Assembly (NCBI GenBank): GCA_038203875.1
Contig: JBBRDN010000177.1
Coordinates: 1 to 9,977, forward strand
DNA length: 9,977 nt
Origin: CANJSG01 sp038203875
Lineage (GTDB): Bacteria > Verrucomicrobiota > Verrucomicrobiia > Limisphaerales > CANJSG01
Direction: 5' to 3'
The notes beneath the pieces were generated by a model. The model was not told the DNA's origin and searched no databases. It saw only the letters and a program-made list of their open reading frames with translations. This document shows, in pieces, positions 6,756-9,977 of the stretch. Made by a program: the position numbers and the translations under genes. How positions within the stretch are numbered: the first letter of the stretch is position 1; every line of letters begins with the position of its first letter.

Positions 6756-8546
6756 ATGAACCGGCTTCGTCCTCTTCTCGGACTTGTGGCTTTGGCGCGC
6801 GCGTTGTCAGCCGCCCAGACGGAAGTTTCTTTCCAGACGGTGGCCCTTTCCGGTCAACCCGCCCCGGGGCTGAGCGCCAGCATTCATTTTTCCAGCTTCA
6901 GCGACGTTTCGGTGGCGGACGACGGGCGGATTGCGTTTACGGCCAACGTCAGCGGGTTGGGAGTAACCTCCACGAACAAGCTGGGTATTTGGGGCGGCCT
7001 GCCGGGTGAGTTGCGTTTGGTGTCGCGGACGGGTGACCCTATGCCGGGTTCGACCAACGGCGGAACTATCCGACACTTGTTTAAACCAAACATCGACGAG
7101 CACGAATCGGTCGGCTTTGGTGCTTACGACGAAGATGTGGAAGCGCAATACTTTGGCAAACTGGGCGCCGCGCTCATCGGAGGGGTCGTCGACATTGAAC
7201 CACGGATCTACCGCTATCGCGTTACGCCGATCCCACACTTTAATGAAGTTATTCCGGCGCTGGCTGAATTGCTCGGGTTTGTCGTCAATACCACGGCTGG
7301 CCGGGCCATTCTTTCCGGATCGGAAGTCGGACCGACGAACAACATCGCCATCGTGGCAGGCCCCCCCACCAACGGAGTTATCGTGGCTCGGACCGGCTTC
7401 TCCGCGCCGGGTGCCACGGGTAATTTCACCTCCATTTCCGATTTGGCCGGAGCGGTCGCGCTGATGCCCAATGGCAAGGTCGCTTTCGTGGCCAGCACCG
7501 CGGTTGACTCCGGAATTTGGCTGGGCAACGGCGACGGCGTCCAAGGCGTCGCGCTCTTCGGCAAGCCCGCACCTGTATCGTTGCTCGGAGCCGGCTACAC
7601 TTTCGGCTTCCAGCGAGGCGAAAACCTGGAGGTAAACGGACGGGGGGAGCTGGCTTTTTCCACCTTTCTAAACGGTCCGGGTTTGAACAGCACCAACTCG
7701 GAGTTCGTGGTCGCGGGCGCACCAAATTCACTTCGGATCATCGCGCAAGCCGGCCAGCCGGCACCGGGCATTCCGGGGACGTTCTTCCGGCGCTTTGATG
7801 GCGGTTCCTCATCCTTTAGCCACGTTCTGCTCGGCGCCGACGGCGCCGTGGTGTTCGTCGGATGTTACTCGTCCACCGGAAAGGACTTTGGTCTCTGGCT
7901 GGCCCCGACCAATGGCTCGACCCCGCTCCTGCTTATGCGGACCGGCCAGCAGGCCCCCGGTGCTCCTTTGGGGGTCGTGTTTGAAGACACCTCCATCTAT
8001 GTGCCGCCCTTCCGTCAGGCTTTCATGAATTCCCGGAACCAGGTCGTGTTTCGCGCCCGTCTGGGCGGTCCTGGCGTCGGCCCGTTTTCATTCGGCATCT
8101 GGCTGGCGGAACCGGAAGGATCCGTGGGTCTCCTCGCGCGCTCCGGGGACATGATTGACGGGGGCGATGGCATCGTGCGGCAAGTGGACAATGTGACCTT
8201 CGGGACCGACCCGGTGTTCATGGCCGGACCCGAGGATGGCCGCCGCTCTCCCTTCAATGATCGCGGCGAGGTGGCGTTGTTGGCCTATTTCACGGCTAGC
8301 AGTGGCGTGCTCATAGCGCATAGCGGCATCTATCTGGGAGTTGACCGCTCTGGAAACGATGTCCGCGTCACGCTCCCCACCCTGGCGGGCAGGACCTATC
8401 GCGTGGAATACAGCACGAACCTTTCGGCGACTTCGTGGTCTGTGCTTCAAAACTCCATCGCCGGCACAGGGAGTGAAGTAACCGTGACGGACACGAACGC
8501 TGTCGCGCTCGACCGACGCTTCTATCGCGGGGTTCGGATGGACTGA
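6756..8546 (+). CDS. Secreted NxxGxxAF tandem-repeat protein
   Basis: This 596-residue protein starts at ATG 6756. It opens with a Sec signal peptide (MNRLRPLLGLVALARALSA), so it acts outside the cytoplasmic membrane. About eight units of 55-67 residues follow. Each has a loop like GQPAPG (GQPAPG twice, GDPMPG, GFSAPG, GKPAP, GQQAPG) and a strand like NxxGxxAF (ADDGRIAF, PNGKVAF, NGRGELAF, ADGAVVF, NSRNQVVF, NDRGEVAL). This is the signature of the NxxGxxAF choice-of-anchor repeat family; a beta-propeller fold is my inference. The second and third units are degenerate. The C-terminal module (about 540-596: YRVEYSTNLSATSWSVL, TVTDTNA, FYRGVRMD) is one common at the ends of secreted verrucomicrobial proteins, and no PEP-CTERM is seen. 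Function unknown. The gene stands alone, convergent with htpG (52 bases apart), and lies between two htpG tail copies. An in-frame TTG at 6735 is a less likely start. Confidence 0.88.
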   Translation: MNRLRPLLGLVALARALSAAQTEVSFQTVALSGQPAPGLSASIHFSSFSDVSVADDGRIAFTANVSGLGVTSTNKLGIWGGLPGELRLVSRTGDPMPGSTNGGTIRHLFKPNIDEHESVGFGAYDEDVEAQYFGKLGAALIGGVVDIEPRIYRYRVTPIPHFNEVIPALAELLGFVVNTTAGRAILSGSEVGPTNNIAIVAGPPTNGVIVARTGFSAPGATGNFTSISDLAGAVALMPNGKVAFVASTAVDSGIWLGNGDGVQGVALFGKPAPVSLLGAGYTFGFQRGENLEVNGRGELAFSTFLNGPGLNSTNSEFVVAGAPNSLRIIAQAGQPAPGIPGTFFRRFDGGSSSFSHVLLGADGAVVFVGCYSSTGKDFGLWLAPTNGSTPLLLMRTGQQAPGAPLGVVFEDTSIYVPPFRQAFMNSRNQVVFRARLGGPGVGPFSFGIWLAEPEGSVGLLARSGDMIDGGDGIVRQVDNVTFGTDPVFMAGPEDGRRSPFNDRGEVALLAYFTASSGVLIAHSGIYLGVDRSGNDVRVTLPTLAGRTYRVEYSTNLSATSWSVLQNSIAGTGSEVTVTDTNAVALDRRFYRGVRMD

Positions 8547-8585
8547 GAATCCCGGATCACCTTGCCCGGTCCGGGATTCTTTCTT
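8547..8585 (+). terminator. Rho-independent terminator of the repeat-protein gene
   Basis: A perfect 10-bp stem, GAATCCCGGA (8547-8556) with TCCGGGATTC (8570-8579), encloses a 13-base loop and is followed by TTTCTT. It begins on the base after the TGA of the upstream gene. On the minus strand the hairpin also lies 19 bases past the htpG stop, but no T run follows there, so it should work mainly for the plus-strand gene. Confidence 0.85.
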
Positions 8586-8598
8586 GCCAGTCGCTCTC

Positions 8599-8690
8599 TT
8601 ACGCCAGCACCCGTTCCAAAAGCGCGTTCATCCGCTTGAGCATGGCACGAGGGTCTTCCATCACGCCGGCGGCGACGCGGGCCTGATCGA
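8599..8690 (-). repeat. htpG 3'-end direct repeat, copy in the intact gene
   Basis: This is the partner of the orphan tail at 6559-6650: 92 bp, same orientation, five mismatches, constant offset of 2040 with no gaps. It forms the genuine C-terminal end of htpG, with stop TAA. Similarity ends precisely with the stop codon; bases 8591-8598 do not match 6551-6558. Confidence 0.9.
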
Positions 8691-9977
8691 GGATGGTCTC
8701 GGCGATCTCGACGGCGAAGGGCGCGTCCTTTTGCCGCATCTGTTCCAGGCGGACGATGATCGGGTTCGCCGGATTGATCTCCATGTCATGGGCTGCGGGA
8801 GCCATGGCGTCGTCGTCCTTCTTCATGGCCTTGAGCATGCGACGCATGCTGCTGGTCATGAATTTGTCGGAGTCGACCACGACGGCGGGGCTCTCGACGA
8901 GGCGCTGCGAAACGCGGACTTCGCCGACACGGTCGCCGAGCGAGGCCTTGAGCCATTCGGCGAGGGACTTTGCGGTTGCCTCGTCGAGGGCGCCTTCCTT
9001 CTTGGGCTCGTTGAGATTCAAGTCGGCCTTCTCGGCGGCCTTGAGCGGCTTGCCGTCGAACTCGCGCAGGTGATCCATGACGAACTCGTCCCAGGCGTCG
9101 TAGAGGAAGAGCACCTCGAATTTTCGTTCGCGGAACACTTCGTAATAGGGGCTGCTCTCCGCTGCGGCGCGGTTCGGCGCCATCAGGCAATAAATCTCCT
9201 TCTGCTCGGACGGCATGCGCTTCACGTAGTCGGCGAGCGAGGTGGTTTTGCCTGCATCGATCAACGACGACTCGTAGCGGATCAGCTTCCCGAGCGCGTC
9301 CTTGTGGGTGAAATCGATGACGATGCCTTCTTTCAGGAAGCGCTGATACTCGGTGTAGAATTTCTCGTAGGCTTCCGGATCCTTTTCCGCCGTTTCGTCG
9401 AGGAACTTGAGGAAGCGGCTGGTCAAAACCTTGTTCAACTTCTGCAGCAACGAGGTGTCCTGCATCGTCTCGCGGGAGATGTTCAGCGGCAGGTCCTCGC
9501 TGTCCACAACGCCCTTGAGGAAGCGCAGCCATTCGGGGAAGAGCCCCTTGGCCTTGGCCTGGATGAGCACCTTGCGGCAATAGAGGTTCACCTCCGAATC
9601 GATCCGGCCCATGCCCATCGTCTCGATATTGCGCTGCGGCACGAACAGCAGGGATTGGATGGCGATCGGGGCGTCGGCGTTGAAGTGCAGGCGGAGCAGG
9701 GGCTTGTCGTGGTCGTGCCCGATGAACTGGTAGAATTCGTCGTATTCCTCGGGCTTGATCTCGCTCTTGCTCCGGGTCCAGAGGGCCTGGACGGTGTTCA
9801 CCTTCTCGCCGTTCAGCTCGATGGGGAACGGGACGAAGCTGGAGTAGCGCTTGATGATCCGCTCGATGGTCGATTGCTCGCCGAACTCCTTGGCCTCGTC
9901 CTTCAGTTCCAGCGTGATCTTGGTTCCGCGTGGCAGCTCGCCGGCCGCCGGCAGGATTTCGTAGCCGCCCGTGCCTT
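8599..9977 (-). CDS. htpG: Molecular chaperone HtpG (Hsp90), C-terminal three quarters (5' end outside window)
   Basis: HtpG is the bacterial Hsp90, a cytoplasmic ATP-driven dimeric chaperone. The frame stays open to base 9977, so the gene enters from the right; an apparent GTG start at 9801 lies inside the conserved NTVQALWTRSKSEI block and is not real. About 459 residues are visible. The end of the N-terminal domain is present (GTKITLEL, then YSSFVPFPIEL). The middle domain follows (ALWTRSKSEI, EEYDEFYQF, PLLRLHFNADAP, and LPLNISRETMQ, whose Arg lies in the loop that contacts ATP phosphate in this family). The C-terminal dimerisation domain ends in DPRAMLKRMNALLERVLA. Most of the ATPase domain (roughly 160-180 residues) is off the window. 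The preserved part looks intact, and promoter and heat-shock control cannot be judged here. The last 92 bases are duplicated at 6559-6650. Confidence 0.97.
   Translation of the reverse strand, partial: GTGGYEILPAAGELPRGTKITLELKDEAKEFGEQSTIERIIKRYSSFVPFPIELNGEKVNTVQALWTRSKSEIKPEEYDEFYQFIGHDHDKPLLRLHFNADAPIAIQSLLFVPQRNIETMGMGRIDSEVNLYCRKVLIQAKAKGLFPEWLRFLKGVVDSEDLPLNISRETMQDTSLLQKLNKVLTSRFLKFLDETAEKDPEAYEKFYTEYQRFLKEGIVIDFTHKDALGKLIRYESSLIDAGKTTSLADYVKRMPSEQKEIYCLMAPNRAAAESSPYYEVFRERKFEVLFLYDAWDEFVMDHLREFDGKPLKAAEKADLNLNEPKKEGALDEATAKSLAEWLKASLGDRVGEVRVSQRLVESPAVVVDSDKFMTSSMRRMLKAMKKDDDAMAPAAHDMEINPANPIIVRLEQMRQKDAPFAVEIAETILDQARVAAGVMEDPRAMLKRMNALLERVLA

Larger units (their letters stand above)
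6559..8690. mobile_element. Possible single-gene insertion flanked by 92-bp direct repeats of the htpG 3' end
   Basis: The segment between the two htpG tails (6651-8598) carries one gene on the opposite strand to its neighbours and a terminator. The layout matches integration into the 3' end of a gene, where the incoming DNA supplies a replacement tail. On that reading, 8599-8690 is the element-supplied tail and 6559-6650 the displaced original next to the original downstream DNA. Two sampled 60-base lines inside the gene are 53% and 55% G+C (7201-7260, 7681-7740), against 62% and 63% in htpG (9001-9060) and the DUF1553 operon (5041-5100), which hints at a different origin. No recombinase, terminal inverted repeat or short target duplication is seen, so 'mobile' is inference. 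Homologous or illegitimate recombination with a related genome would also fit. Confidence 0.35.

Noticed and set aside
6559..8690. Insertion sequence or transposon
   Set aside because: No transposase, no terminal inverted repeats and no short target duplication. The flanking repeats are coding htpG sequence, so a classical IS does not fit.
9799..9801. GTG as the start of htpG
   Set aside because: The frame continues upstream without a stop to the window edge and encodes conserved HtpG residues (ITLEL, YSSF, PIELNGEKV), so this GTG is an internal Val.

Overview
The window looks like a chromosomal segment of a high-GC bacterium, most likely a verrucomicrobiote, with Planctomycetota as the alternative. 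Two things point there. The first is a paired PSD1/planctomycete-cytochrome protein and DUF1501 protein, a combination largely confined to the PVC bacteria. The second is a secreted NxxGxxAF-repeat protein ending in the 'YRVEYSTNL ... FYR' C-terminal module common in Verrucomicrobiota. No rRNA, tRNA, CRISPR array, integrase or transposase gene is visible.

Layout, left to right. (1) Bases 1-780, plus strand: the C-terminal part of a TPR-repeat protein, cut by the window edge. (2) Bases 787-6393, minus strand: a two-gene unit. A large exported c-type-cytochrome-like DUF1549/LamG/DUF1553 protein comes first, followed after 6 bases by a Tat-exported DUF1501 protein. A candidate sigma-70 promoter sits just upstream at 6446-6475. 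(3) Bases 6394-6755: a spacer holding a broken 92-bp copy of the 3' end of htpG. (4) Bases 6756-8546, plus strand: a secreted repeat protein with a clear terminator behind it. (5) Bases 8599-9977, minus strand: htpG (Hsp90), cut by the window edge and lacking its N-terminal ATPase domain here.

The main discovery is the arrangement in parts 3-5. The last 92 bases of htpG, ending exactly at its stop codon, occur twice in direct orientation exactly 2040 bp apart. The two copies flank the single secreted-protein gene. They differ at five positions, and four of these are synonymous or stop-to-stop wobble changes. This is what one expects if an element carrying its own allele of the htpG 3' end integrated there, restored the gene, and left the original tail as an orphan. 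No recombinase lies between the repeats, so the mechanism is unproven.

Functionally, the DUF1549/DUF1553 and DUF1501 proteins probably act together outside the cytoplasmic membrane; their substrate is unknown. The TPR gene, the repeat-protein gene and htpG show no evident pathway link to them.
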